From: Mariprofundaceae bacterium
Lineage (GTDB): Bacteria > Pseudomonadota > Zetaproteobacteria > Mariprofundales > Mariprofundaceae
Length of the DNA: 64,000 bases
Assembly: GCA_030950925.1 (NCBI GenBank)
Contig: JAUZQO010000035.1
Span: 1-64,000, forward strand
Direction: 5' to 3'
Numbering within the stretch: the stretch's first letter is position 1; each line of letters starts with the position of its first letter. Positions 34,826 through 43,582 of this stretch are shown here, in pieces. A program made the translations under genes and the position numbers. The notes beneath the pieces are model-generated. The model was given only the letters and a program-made list of their open reading frames with translations. It made no database searches and was not told where the DNA came from.

Positions 34826-35827
34826 ATGAACATCTCTGAAAATGCTTTCCCAAACTCATGGTATCCTCTTTGCCGATCCATAGATTTAAGGTCAGGAAAG
34901 GTACGAACATGTTTTGCTTTGGGTGAACGTTTTGCTGTATTCCGAACGGTGAGTGGAAAAGTTGGTGCATTACAGGCCGTTTGTTGCCATATGGGGGCAA
35001 ATTTGGATTTTGGGCATGTTCGAGGAGAAGCACTTTGCTGTCCCATGCACCATTGGGAATATAGCCATACTGGGCAATGTACACATATCCCGATTGATTC
35101 CAATATACCTCGTTGTACCAAACAACAATCTCTTCTCTGCGTGGAGCACTATGGGCTTGTCTTTGCTTGGCTAGGTGAAGAAGACCCCAGTTTTCAGCCA
35201 CCAGTTTTTCCGCTGGGCGAAAAATTTCATATCGCTTCACCACGCCATTTTTATTTTGATGCGCCCTATCAGACGGGTGCTGCCAATGCTTATGACCAGC
35301 ATCATCTGCATAGTGTTCACCGTCGGGAAGTCATTGACTCACCAAAGTTTTACCAACGGATAGATCAACATTTCGGCATTGAATTTCAAGCCAATATTAT
35401 AGGTCGTTCAATATATGATCACTTACTGATTAGCATGGGAAAAAAACAAGTTCATATTAGCATTGATTGCTGGGGAGGCAACTTGCTCTTGATGAATCAT
35501 CTGGGAACACCGAATCATATGATGATAGCTTTATTGCCCATTACACACAAGCGCACGCGGATGTTTGCCGTTACATTGACTCCTCGCCTAACTTCCCCTG
35601 TAGCCAATTTTATTTTTGGTAAGCTTATGGTCAACATTATGCATCATTTAACCATGATGTTTGTAAAGCAAGATTTTCGTGTATTGCGAGGCATGCATCT
35701 TAAACCGAATATTTTACTGCCAAAGGCCGATGATTCTTTTATTCGCTGGTTTCACTACTGGGAAGCATTGCCTCGCACAAGCCTTGCGCAACAAGTGATG
35801 AAAAACAGAAAATCAAAAGAGAGCTGA
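34826..35827 (+). CDS. Rieske-type non-haem iron oxygenase
   Basis: A 333-residue oxygenase alpha subunit. The Rieske [2Fe-2S] ligands are in AVCCHMGANLDFG (Cys-x-His) and CCPMHHW (Cys-x2-His), around residues 52-78. The catalytic iron site is NAYDQHHLHSVH (D-x2-H-x4-H) near 153-164. The form resembles single-component-like sterol and aromatic oxygenases (KshA/VanA group). No reductase gene is nearby, so electrons must come from elsewhere. The start at 34826 lacks a clear ribosome site. The next gene follows after five bases. Confidence 0.9.
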   Translation: MNISENAFPNSWYPLCRSIDLRSGKVRTCFALGERFAVFRTVSGKVGALQAVCCHMGANLDFGHVRGEALCCPMHHWEYSHTGQCTHIPIDSNIPRCTKQQSLLCVEHYGLVFAWLGEEDPSFQPPVFPLGEKFHIASPRHFYFDAPYQTGAANAYDQHHLHSVHRREVIDSPKFYQRIDQHFGIEFQANIIGRSIYDHLLISMGKKQVHISIDCWGGNLLLMNHLGTPNHMMIALLPITHKRTRMFAVTLTPRLTSPVANFIFGKLMVNIMHHLTMMFVKQDFRVLRGMHLKPNILLPKADDSFIRWFHYWEALPRTSLAQQVMKNRKSKES

Positions 35828-35832
35828 AAGAA

Positions 35833-36786
35833 TTGGCATATATATTTCCTTCAGCCCCTATGGATGAATTCAACTTGTGGGAACAAGCCCAGCCATGGGT
35901 GAAAAAAATGCATGGGCAAATCCCCAGCCGCATTGAAATACAACAACTTACTAAAACACTAGGCATTGATCTCACCACTTCAATATTATACCAAGCTATT
36001 CTTGCATCAAAGAGGGATGGTAGTTTTATTCAAACATTGAAGCAAATACCATTGATAGTAAGCAAGCAACAAACAACAAAATCACAAACCGTTAAAGTTT
36101 TAATCATTCCAGCCATGTACTTTCAACAGCATCCAGAATTGGGAAGTGATGGTAAAATCATGCACCATGTTGCCAGTCAACTTGGCATATCCACTGAAAT
36201 AATTCCAACCTTAAGTCTTGGGTCTGTACAACAAAATGCTGAAATTATTGCGCATGTCATCCGCCAAAAAACCTGTGACCACCTTATCATTTGCACTTTG
36301 AGCAAGGGGGCATCTGATTTTCGATTGGCCATGGAACGCTTCATCCCTGAACATGCTCATCGCATTCAAGCATGGATAAATATTTCAGGTACTCTTCATG
36401 GAAGTGCTTGCGTTGATGCGATGCTAGATAGCACAGTAAAGCGCTTATGGTTTAAATTACTTTGTCGTGGGATAGGTGCTGATTATGGCTGCTTAGATGA
36501 ACTTAGAACAGCCCACCCATTTTGGCAATCCAAATGGGAATTACCCCACAGTACAAATGTGATTAACATCCTGCCACTCCCTCTCATTCCACATGTACAT
36601 AAACAACTTTCAAAAAGGTACCATGTATTATCTTACCAAGGGCCCAATGATGGTGTGATGCTTCCCCATGATGCTATTTACCAAGCAGGTTTTATTTACC
36701 CTGTCTGGGGCTGCGATCATTTTATGCGCACACCCTTCATTGGAACATTATTACGAAGAGTTTTCCTATACTTGCTGCAATATTGA
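35833..36786 (+). CDS. Alpha/beta hydrolase-like protein
   Basis: A roughly 317-residue protein with a probable alpha/beta hydrolase fold from about 85. VLIIPAMYFQQHPELGSDG lies before the nucleophile region LIICTLSKGASD, where Ser in LSKGA takes the usual GxSxG place. YQGPNDGVML supplies a likely Asp and WGCDHFM the His. The nucleophile elbow is atypical (Leu in place of the first Gly), so activity is not certain. Start is unclear: TTG at 35833 or ATG at 35860. It closes the cluster; a lipase, esterase or acyltransferase role would fit. Confidence 0.65.
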   Translation: MAYIFPSAPMDEFNLWEQAQPWVKKMHGQIPSRIEIQQLTKTLGIDLTTSILYQAILASKRDGSFIQTLKQIPLIVSKQQTTKSQTVKVLIIPAMYFQQHPELGSDGKIMHHVASQLGISTEIIPTLSLGSVQQNAEIIAHVIRQKTCDHLIICTLSKGASDFRLAMERFIPEHAHRIQAWINISGTLHGSACVDAMLDSTVKRLWFKLLCRGIGADYGCLDELRTAHPFWQSKWELPHSTNVINILPLPLIPHVHKQLSKRYHVLSYQGPNDGVMLPHDAIYQAGFIYPVWGCDHFMRTPFIGTLLRRVFLYLLQY

Positions 36787-36881
36787 TAATTCTTTCCTTA
36801 ATATGATAGGGGAATAAATTTTACTTACCTAAATGAATTTTAAAATAGCCTAAAAAATCATCGCGGTGAATAGGCTTGGTG

Positions 36882-37496
36882 TCATATCAGCTCCTTGTTA
36901 AAGGTTTCTGACCAAGCCTGAAAAATACCTTCAAGTGTTGGGTATTGGGGTTGAATATCACATATATTCACAGCTTTTAACCCCAAACCACACGGGTTGA
37001 TGGCATTAAAATAACGCATATCTACATCCACATTCAATGCCATGCCATGATAAGCCACACCTCGGCTAATACGAATGCCAATGGCAGCGATTTTCCCTTG
37101 ATTTGTCCAAATACCCGGTTTGCCACAGCGCCGCGTTGCATAGATGTTGTAGATTTTCAAGAGTTTAATGGTTGATACCTCCAATATTTCAATATATTGT
37201 CGAATATTGACACCGCGTTGTCGCAAGTGAATGATGGGGTACAACATCACTTGCCCTGTACCGTGATAGGTAGTTTCACCACCACGATCTGTTTTAATCC
37301 AAGGGGCTGGAAGTGTTTTTGTATATCGGTTGTCGATGCCGCGTTTTCCTGTAGTGTAAATGGGGTTGTGTTCGCACCCATAAATAATTTCATGGGATTG
37401 CTGGTTGGCAAGTTGTTTGGCATGGTGTTGTAAAGCTTGCCATTGTTGAGGGTAATCCTGCCTGCCAAGCCATTGAGCAGTTATTGGATTGAGCAT
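36882..37496 (-). CDS. lipB: Lipoyl(octanoyl) transferase
   Basis: LipB moves the octanoyl group from ACP to lipoyl domains. The 204-residue protein has HNPIYTTGKRG, TDRGGETTYHGTGQVMLYPI near 70-88, RRCGKPGIWTNQGKIAAIGIRISRGVAYHGMALN and the catalytic Cys in NPCGL, paired with the conserved Lys in GKIAAIG. Start at 37496 is well set by CAAGGAGATCCC before ATG; the open frame to 37589 is extra. It marks the right edge of the unusual cluster. Confidence 0.95.
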   Translation of the reverse strand: MLNPITAQWLGRQDYPQQWQALQHHAKQLANQQSHEIIYGCEHNPIYTTGKRGIDNRYTKTLPAPWIKTDRGGETTYHGTGQVMLYPIIHLRQRGVNIRQYIEILEVSTIKLLKIYNIYATRRCGKPGIWTNQGKIAAIGIRISRGVAYHGMALNVDVDMRYFNAINPCGLGLKAVNICDIQPQYPTLEGIFQAWSETFNKELI

Positions 37497-37541
37497 GGGA
37501 TCTCCTTGTTGATGATGGAATGTCAATGCATAGTGTGGGGG

Positions 37542-37674
37542 TACTTCCACGCTATAGTCGTTTAAGTATTGATTGATCCTTATGGTCATTCCCGAAATCT
37601 TGTATCGGGAATCTATGGCTTAAAGAGATCCTCGACAAAAGCACGCGAGGATGACGAGCTACTTCCACGCTATA
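37542..37674. repeat. REP-like double hairpin between 15-bp direct repeats
   Basis: The 15-base sequence TACTTCCACGCTATA occurs at 37542-37556 and again at 37660-37674. Between them lie two hairpins: ATTCCCGA with TCGGGAAT, and ATCCTCG with CGAGGAT. Paired hairpins of this kind resemble the common intergenic palindromic repeats of proteobacteria. The direct repeats could be a target duplication made when the element inserted between lipB and the sensor kinase gene, and the right copy lies just before that gene's ribosome site. Confidence 0.65.
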
Positions 37675-37692
37675 AAATATGAAGGGTGGGTT

Positions 37693-40197
37693 ATGATTTT
37701 AGTTTCCAAAAAATACATGTGGCCTGTGTTGGTGCTGATACTGGGTGTATTGGGCAGTGTGTCTCTATATCAATATGAGTATGGTATGGAGACATCACGG
37801 ATTCAATCCGAATTTGATATTCGTTCCGAAGGTCATAGAGGCGGCATGGTTGAATCACTGCAAGATTTGCATAGTCAAACTGTTATTTTGTCTGACTTAA
37901 GTTTGCATGATGCCAATGAAAGTTTCAATGATATAAATCAAGATGGTGAGACTTATGTGTCATGGTTGAAGGATAGTTTAAAAAATTCAGGGATCATTCA
38001 TGACTTGATTTGGGTGGATGCACTTCAACATGACAGCTCTCCCACACAAAGAGTATGGATGCAAGATGGCAAGGTGCAGTCGTTGCTGGCATACAGCATG
38101 GCTTCAAAAGATGAGGGCTTTGAGACTTATCATGCAGATTCAGGTGCATACTGGATGATTCAAGCCATACCTAGCTTGTACCAGCAAGATATTCAGGGCG
38201 TTTGGCTGATAGCTTGGGATATTGGGGCTGTGATGGAAAACGGTTTGAAATATCAGCCAATATCGGGCATTGATATTCAATGTTGGATTGTGAGAGGCAG
38301 TCAAAAGACACAGGTGTATACACATCTTTCTCGTACCCGAACATCTGGGGTGCAAACACAGGCCGACGATTTTATTTTTGAAGATATGGCTGAAGTCAAT
38401 GGGCAGCATTGGCTATTTACCTATGCAAGTGCACCCGCGTTTATGCAGGTACACCCAAGAGATGATGCCATCATGTTATTGTTCTCAGGTTTGTTGATGA
38501 CGCTGCTGTTGGTTTGGCTTTCACTGCTTCTATACAAGCGTGGGCGTATTGTGAAGGAAAAAGTTAAGCAAAAGACACGTGAGCTAAAAGCAAGTAAAAA
38601 GCGGGTTACATTACTGGTGAATTCCATTGCGGAAGGGCTTTATGAGATAGATTTGGATGGATGTTGCACCTTTATCAATCAGCGTGCTTTGCAGTTGTTT
38701 GGTTATCAGCATAAGGCGGATGTTCTGGGCAAGGATGTGCATGATATTTTCCATCACAGCTATGCAGACGGCTCAAACATGCTACATAGGGATTGCAAAA
38801 TTATGGGGCTTTTGGAGGCTGTCGAGGCTGTCGAGGCTGTCGAGGCGAGTGACGAGTTCTTTTGGCGCGTCGATGGTACAAGCTTCCCCGTTTCCTATCG
38901 TGCAACACCCGTGCTGAATCAATCAAGAGAAGTGGTGGGTGCTGTGGTAACATTCTTGGATATTTCTGAACAAATCCAAGCCCATGAAGAGGCGGAAGCC
39001 ATGCGTTTACAGGTCGAACACACCCAACGTCTGGAGTCTTTGGGCGTATTGGCAGGTGGTATTGCCCATGATTTCAATAATTTGTTAAGTGTGATTATGG
39101 GTAATGTCGGCATTGCTCGTATGCATGTTTGCCACCCATGTAATATTGAAAAACCTTTGGATCGTGTTGAAAAAGCCAGTCAACGTGCGGCAGATTTATG
39201 CAAACAGATGTTGGCGTATGCAGGTGAAGGACGTTTTGTTGTGCAACCCCTGAATTTATCCGAGGTGCTTCAAGATATTGGGCAGCTTATGGATGTTTCG
39301 ATGAATAAAAAAGTACGGTTGCATTATCAATTGGCAGATCCTATTTTTTTGGTGGCGGCGGATAAATCCCAGTTGCAACAAATTGCTATGAATCTATTGA
39401 CCAATGCCAATGAAGCGATGGATGAATCCTTGGGTGGCGATGTTTTTGTGGAAACAGGGGTGAAAACCTTAACACAAGGCGATATTCAACATGCCTATGG
39501 TGAGTGGCAGGCTCTGAATGAAGGTGATTTTGTGTACCTAGAAGTCAAAGATTATGGCTGTGGCATGTCAAAAGAAACCCAAAGAAAGGTTTTTGATCCG
39601 TTTTTTACCACCAAGTTTACAGGTCGAGGTTTGGGCATGAGTGCAATTCTCGGCATAGTACGGGGACATCATGGTTTTTTGACGCTGAAAAGTGCTTTGC
39701 AACAAGGGACAACCATCACCATTTATTTTCCAGCCTTAATTACCTTATCATCAGATGTTTTGAAACATGATAAAGTGCGACCTGAAGCAACGGGGACATT
39801 GGAAAAAATTGCAGCGCCCTCTCCAACGGTGCTATCCGAACGTCGGGGAGAAGCCTTGATTTTGGTGGTGGATGATGAAAATGCCTTGCGTGAAATGACA
39901 GGTCTGATGTTGCAAGATACTGGTTATGATGTGCTTTATGCAGCGGATGGTGAGGAGGCGTTGGCAATCTATACTGAGGAGTCGGATGTGATTGATTTGG
40001 TGGTGTTGGATATGACCATGCCACGTATGAATGGTGAGACTTGTTTAGAGAAGCTACGTGAAATACGTGATGATGTACGGGTGCTTTTGGTATCAGGATA
40101 TCATGAAACTGAATTTCAGCATTTGGGCGATTTTTTGGGTAAACCATTCAGTGTGGGAGCTTTGAAACAAAAAATATCCAAGCTTCTACAGTCTTAG
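37693..40197 (+). CDS. Hybrid sensor histidine kinase with PAS and receiver domains
   Basis: An 834-residue membrane kinase. One helix near 8-28, a periplasmic sensor region to about 250, a second helix near 258-280, a PAS domain (about 305-435), a HisKA domain with His459 in GGIAHDFNNLL, an HATPase domain (NEAMD N-box, DYGCGM, FTGRGLGMSAILGIV) and a C-terminal receiver with Asp773 in VVLDMTMPRMNG. The DFNNLL form is typical of kinases that pass phosphate to their own receiver. The start at 37693 has AAGGGTGGG. A nine-base tandem repeat lies in the PAS coding part. No partner regulator is next to it; the signal is unknown. Confidence 0.92.
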   Translation: MILVSKKYMWPVLVLILGVLGSVSLYQYEYGMETSRIQSEFDIRSEGHRGGMVESLQDLHSQTVILSDLSLHDANESFNDINQDGETYVSWLKDSLKNSGIIHDLIWVDALQHDSSPTQRVWMQDGKVQSLLAYSMASKDEGFETYHADSGAYWMIQAIPSLYQQDIQGVWLIAWDIGAVMENGLKYQPISGIDIQCWIVRGSQKTQVYTHLSRTRTSGVQTQADDFIFEDMAEVNGQHWLFTYASAPAFMQVHPRDDAIMLLFSGLLMTLLLVWLSLLLYKRGRIVKEKVKQKTRELKASKKRVTLLVNSIAEGLYEIDLDGCCTFINQRALQLFGYQHKADVLGKDVHDIFHHSYADGSNMLHRDCKIMGLLEAVEAVEAVEASDEFFWRVDGTSFPVSYRATPVLNQSREVVGAVVTFLDISEQIQAHEEAEAMRLQVEHTQRLESLGVLAGGIAHDFNNLLSVIMGNVGIARMHVCHPCNIEKPLDRVEKASQRAADLCKQMLAYAGEGRFVVQPLNLSEVLQDIGQLMDVSMNKKVRLHYQLADPIFLVAADKSQLQQIAMNLLTNANEAMDESLGGDVFVETGVKTLTQGDIQHAYGEWQALNEGDFVYLEVKDYGCGMSKETQRKVFDPFFTTKFTGRGLGMSAILGIVRGHHGFLTLKSALQQGTTITIYFPALITLSSDVLKHDKVRPEATGTLEKIAAPSPTVLSERRGEALILVVDDENALREMTGLMLQDTGYDVLYAADGEEALAIYTEESDVIDLVVLDMTMPRMNGETCLEKLREIRDDVRVLLVSGYHETEFQHLGDFLGKPFSVGALKQKISKLLQS
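38815..38846 (+). repeat. Nine-base tandem repeat inside the kinase gene
   Basis: GAGGCTGTC occurs three times in a row (38815-38841), followed by a partial GAGGC. It encodes repeated EAV residues in the PAS domain. The unit is a multiple of three, so copy number can change without breaking the frame. Confidence 0.9.
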
Positions 40198-40327
40198 GCT
40201 GGGATTAAGCGCATCGAACTTTTTGGCAGCTTCTTTGCTTAACTTGGTGGTATTCAGCAAATTTCATTGTTGCACTGCCATCGCATATTTTAAGCCATAG
40301 CTATTCATATGAAAGGAGTCGCAAGCT

Positions 40328-41446
40328 GTGAGTTCCCCAATATTCAAAAAACCCATTTTATATCAGAAAATTTTACGAGCTTTACAAGATGCTTTGATCT
40401 GTGATTACCCCAGTGAATTACAATGTCTGGCAGCGCATGTATGCAATGAAAAGGTTGATCGACCTTTGAATGGTATTTTAACAACCCTTTATCACCATGG
40501 CTTTACAGTACCACAGCTGCTATCGGTTTTGCTGAATTGTGAAAGTATTCGGATGAGCCGTTTGTTTTCAGGCTATTCATCACAACCCGTGGCAGCTCAA
40601 TACAAAGAGTTACAGCAGGTGATTCAACATTTCAATGATATTCAAGAAGAAGTGCTTGAAGTGGGTAGGGGTTATTTGTTGCAAGCAGAAGCCACGCTCT
40701 TTTCGGAAGATGACGTTGATCACACAGAACGTATGGTGATGGATGCTGTGGATGATGGTGAACGAGAAGAAGTGTTGGAAGTGAGCTTGAAAGATTGGTC
40801 GCGCACCAAAAAACTGAAGGTGTATAATTTTTTTCAAGGCGTGCCTGTTTATGCGACGGTGGATGTTATCAGCGTGCAGGAACATGATGTGTTGATTCGA
40901 CCAAATTCGGATTTTCTCAAAGTGTTTTCAAGCCACACCGAAGGTAACAGTGCTTATGCTATTTGTGCGGATGAAAAGGAACAGGTGAAAATTTCCATTG
41001 GTGAGGTGACCGCTGAATTTGTGCAAATCATACTCCAAGAGGTGGCGCAGTCATTGTTAAATTGCCGTAAAAATTTGGGTGTGCGCATGAATATGGATGT
41101 TTTTTCAGACATTAAAGTACGTGGAAAGTCGATTAAAAAAGTAATGTTGCGTGATATTTCTTTGGCAGGTCTGGGGTTAACAGTCCCCAACTTGGACAAA
41201 GAGCCTTGCCGAACGGGTGAAGTCATTGAATGTCGCTTTGAGTTAAGTGGGAGGCGTATTGTGGCGCATGGTTGGGTGCGTTGGGTGGTGGTGATGAATG
41301 GCGAAGTTCGTTTGGGTATGGAACTTCGCCCTCATATTGGTGTGCAGCAAGCCTTACAAAAAGAAGTGTTTAACATTCAACGTAAAATCATTGTGCAATT
41401 GAATGATTTGGATGTTCCTGAAGCTTTAAAGGCTGTTGTTTTGTAA
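40328..41446 (+). CDS. PilZ-domain protein
   Basis: A 372-residue cytosolic protein. The C-terminal 100 residues look like a c-di-GMP-binding PilZ domain: RKNLGVRMNM may be the Arg-rich site, DISLAGLGL carries the D-x-S-x-x-G motif, and GWVRWVVVMNGEVRLGMELRP closes the barrel. The first 230 residues are acidic and partly helical with no domain I recognise. A GTG start at 40328 has AAAGGAG about nine bases upstream. It lies 130 bases after the sensor kinase and may be separately transcribed. Its stop region overlaps the opposing hemY by 21 bases. Confidence 0.78.
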   Translation: MSSPIFKKPILYQKILRALQDALICDYPSELQCLAAHVCNEKVDRPLNGILTTLYHHGFTVPQLLSVLLNCESIRMSRLFSGYSSQPVAAQYKELQQVIQHFNDIQEEVLEVGRGYLLQAEATLFSEDDVDHTERMVMDAVDDGEREEVLEVSLKDWSRTKKLKVYNFFQGVPVYATVDVISVQEHDVLIRPNSDFLKVFSSHTEGNSAYAICADEKEQVKISIGEVTAEFVQIILQEVAQSLLNCRKNLGVRMNMDVFSDIKVRGKSIKKVMLRDISLAGLGLTVPNLDKEPCRTGEVIECRFELSGRRIVAHGWVRWVVVMNGEVRLGMELRPHIGVQQALQKEVFNIQRKIIVQLNDLDVPEALKAVVL

Positions 41447-42565
41447 TTGAATGGCTTGTTCATAAGCTTCAAACGCGCGTTGATGCTCACCTTTTTGTGC
41501 TGACCATTGTGCCCATGTTTGCCAAAATAACGGGCAAGCATTGTTTTCCAACAAGGGTTTAAGCGTTTCTTCTGCCAAACCTTCCAATTTTCCAGCATGG
41601 GCTAAACAAGCATGCAACCAAAGCAGTGCTTGTGTGCCTTTGATTTTTTCCATGCGACGAAATGCCGCCAAACCCTCACCTTGCATCAAACTTAGTGTTG
41701 CTTGTGCAATGGATAAATCATCATGTTTTTTCAGGTAATTTAACCAAAGTTTTTCTGCCGCTTGTGGGTTATTGGTTTGAATATGAGCATGCCCTCGTGC
41801 CAACACAATGTCTTGATGCTGTGGAGATATTTTCTCGGCTTGTTGTAAACAAGCGAGTGCATCGCTGCCTTCTTCTTGGCTTAATGCCAACAATGCCTCG
41901 ATCTTTTTATCAATGATCCAAGCTTGTGAGCGCAATGGCTGACTTTTAATCGCATAAAGCATATCCAATACTTCTTGCCAAGATTTTTTCTCAAGATATA
42001 TATCCAACAAACGAATTTGTGCTAAAGGCGCATCAGGGTGAACCTTGAGCCATGCTTCAAGATGTGCCTGACGTTTTGAAACATCAACCTTATCTTTCCA
42101 TTCAGGATCACTGGCAATGCGTGCTGTGAATGCCACATGCAATGGCTCTTGTTGTAAGTCCGCATCAGCCTGCTGGTTGGGTAAAAGACTCAAGCTATCT
42201 AGCAAGGGTTTCGCCCAGTCAGGGACTAATTTCTGGGCTTTTTTGAATGTCCGCTGACCATTTTTGGGGCGCATATCAATATAGTCATGCAAGGCAGTTT
42301 GCAGATGTTGTTCACGGCGTTGCTGACCACCTGTACGCAGGGTTTGCCAAATTTTCCCAGGCCCAGCCATCACTGCTGCAATAAGACGTTGAACAAACCA
42401 AATCAAAAAGAAAACAATCAACATAAACACCACAAACACACCTTGTTTGGTCTCAAGCTGCCAGCCAAAGGCTTCAATCCGAAAAATTTCTTGGGAAACA
42501 TGAGGAAAAAGTGTGAAGGCAATGGTGAGTACGAATGCCAACAAAAGTAATAATTTTAATTTCAT
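41426..42565 (-). CDS. hemY: HemY-type inner-membrane TPR protein
   Basis: A 379-residue HemY-family protein found at the end of hem operons. Two N-terminal membrane helices (3-22, 42-62) carry FGWQLETKQGVFVVFMLIVFFLIWF, and TPR-like helical repeats fill the rest to LENNACPLFWQTWAQWSAQKGEHQRAFEAYEQAI. The family helps haem biosynthesis in an undefined way, possibly as a scaffold. It overlaps hemX by four bases. This proteobacterial HemY is not the oxidase of the same name in Bacillus. Confidence 0.88.
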   Translation of the reverse strand: MKLKLLLLLAFVLTIAFTLFPHVSQEIFRIEAFGWQLETKQGVFVVFMLIVFFLIWFVQRLIAAVMAGPGKIWQTLRTGGQQRREQHLQTALHDYIDMRPKNGQRTFKKAQKLVPDWAKPLLDSLSLLPNQQADADLQQEPLHVAFTARIASDPEWKDKVDVSKRQAHLEAWLKVHPDAPLAQIRLLDIYLEKKSWQEVLDMLYAIKSQPLRSQAWIIDKKIEALLALSQEEGSDALACLQQAEKISPQHQDIVLARGHAHIQTNNPQAAEKLWLNYLKKHDDLSIAQATLSLMQGEGLAAFRRMEKIKGTQALLWLHACLAHAGKLEGLAEETLKPLLENNACPLFWQTWAQWSAQKGEHQRAFEAYEQAIQLQNNSL

Positions 42566-43578
42566 TTGGATGACTCCTGCAACCAGTCGCGCGCAGTTTT
42601 TCGAAGCCGTTGAATATCAGATTGAATCGGAGAAAAGTCTTCAGGAAGGGTCAAGATTTGATGACTTGGATCATCATGCAATAGGTGTAATTGCAAACGG
42701 CTGCGCAATGTCATCCAAAGCTTGGCATCAGGCCAATGTTCGCGGCTCATGTTTTGTTGAATGCTGCGCAATTGCTGCCGAAGTTTGACGATAGCTTGAT
42801 CTTTATGCTGCGCTTTTTGTAAGTGAAGCTGCTGAATGAGCCATGCACTGACAGGTGCAAAACGTCCTTCACTGGGTAACCAATCACTCAATTGATTGTG
42901 GGATGAAATGGGATGATAATAATAGCTGGCAATGACACGCCCCAACGCTTGCTGCCAATGATAGACATCATTTTGACGTTTTTCTGCCAATGCCAACATG
43001 ACCTTTGCTTGTTGATGTTGCGTGTCATCAAGAAATGGTAATAAAACAATTTCTTCCCATGCCAAACGCATTTGAGGCAAATGACTGGAAGGGTTTGTAA
43101 CCCAGCTTAAACGCGAGTGCAATTGCATGGTTTCGATGCTGATTTGAGCCGCATGAACACGGGTTTGGTTTTGGTGCAGTATTTCCAAGTCCTTGGATAA
43201 GACTTGCATCCCCTGTTTTAAGGGTGGAAAACTATTCAAGCGTTGTTCTAAGCTATCCAGGCTTGTTTGAATATTTTGAAGGGCTTGCATATCAACAGCA
43301 GGTGTTGCAGCGGCTTGTTTCTTGACCATTGGTATTGCAGGCACTTCTTTGATAACAGTATGTGTGGGTAAACGAAGCTGATCCACCATGATTTTAGGCA
43401 CATAAGGAAGAGCTGCAAGGGTTGCAACAGAGCCAAATAGCAAGCCAAGCACCCACCAAAGTGAACGGTGTGTTTTTTGTGGTTCAGCCACGGGTTGACT
43501 GATGTCGGGTTGCGGTATTTTTTCCTGTTGCTCATCCAAAGGAAAATGATCTTGATTCTTGGGGTTTGGCTCTGTCAT
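42562..43578 (-). CDS. hemX: HemX-type membrane protein
   Basis: A 338-residue protein of the HemX family. A proline-rich cytosolic N-terminus of about 38 residues, one membrane helix (41-60) and a periplasmic part with a coiled-coil-like stretch (about 90-145) are followed by the family's RLSWVTNPSSHLPQMRLAWEEIVLL region. It is often annotated as a uroporphyrinogen-III methyltransferase, but it lacks a SAM site and is probably not an enzyme. It lies four bases from hemB and overlaps hemY, so it shares their operon. Confidence 0.85.
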   Translation of the reverse strand: MTEPNPKNQDHFPLDEQQEKIPQPDISQPVAEPQKTHRSLWWVLGLLFGSVATLAALPYVPKIMVDQLRLPTHTVIKEVPAIPMVKKQAAATPAVDMQALQNIQTSLDSLEQRLNSFPPLKQGMQVLSKDLEILHQNQTRVHAAQISIETMQLHSRLSWVTNPSSHLPQMRLAWEEIVLLPFLDDTQHQQAKVMLALAEKRQNDVYHWQQALGRVIASYYYHPISSHNQLSDWLPSEGRFAPVSAWLIQQLHLQKAQHKDQAIVKLRQQLRSIQQNMSREHWPDAKLWMTLRSRLQLHLLHDDPSHQILTLPEDFSPIQSDIQRLRKTARDWLQESSK

Positions 43579-43582
43579 GGGC

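Noticed and set aside
36847-36876. Terminator after lipB
   Set aside because: AGCCTA and TAGGCT could pair, but the stem is six bases with an 18-base loop and the T-run is poor; too weak to list as a feature.
38815-38846. CRISPR-like repeat
   Set aside because: The units are nine bases, contiguous and inside a coding frame, with no spacers.
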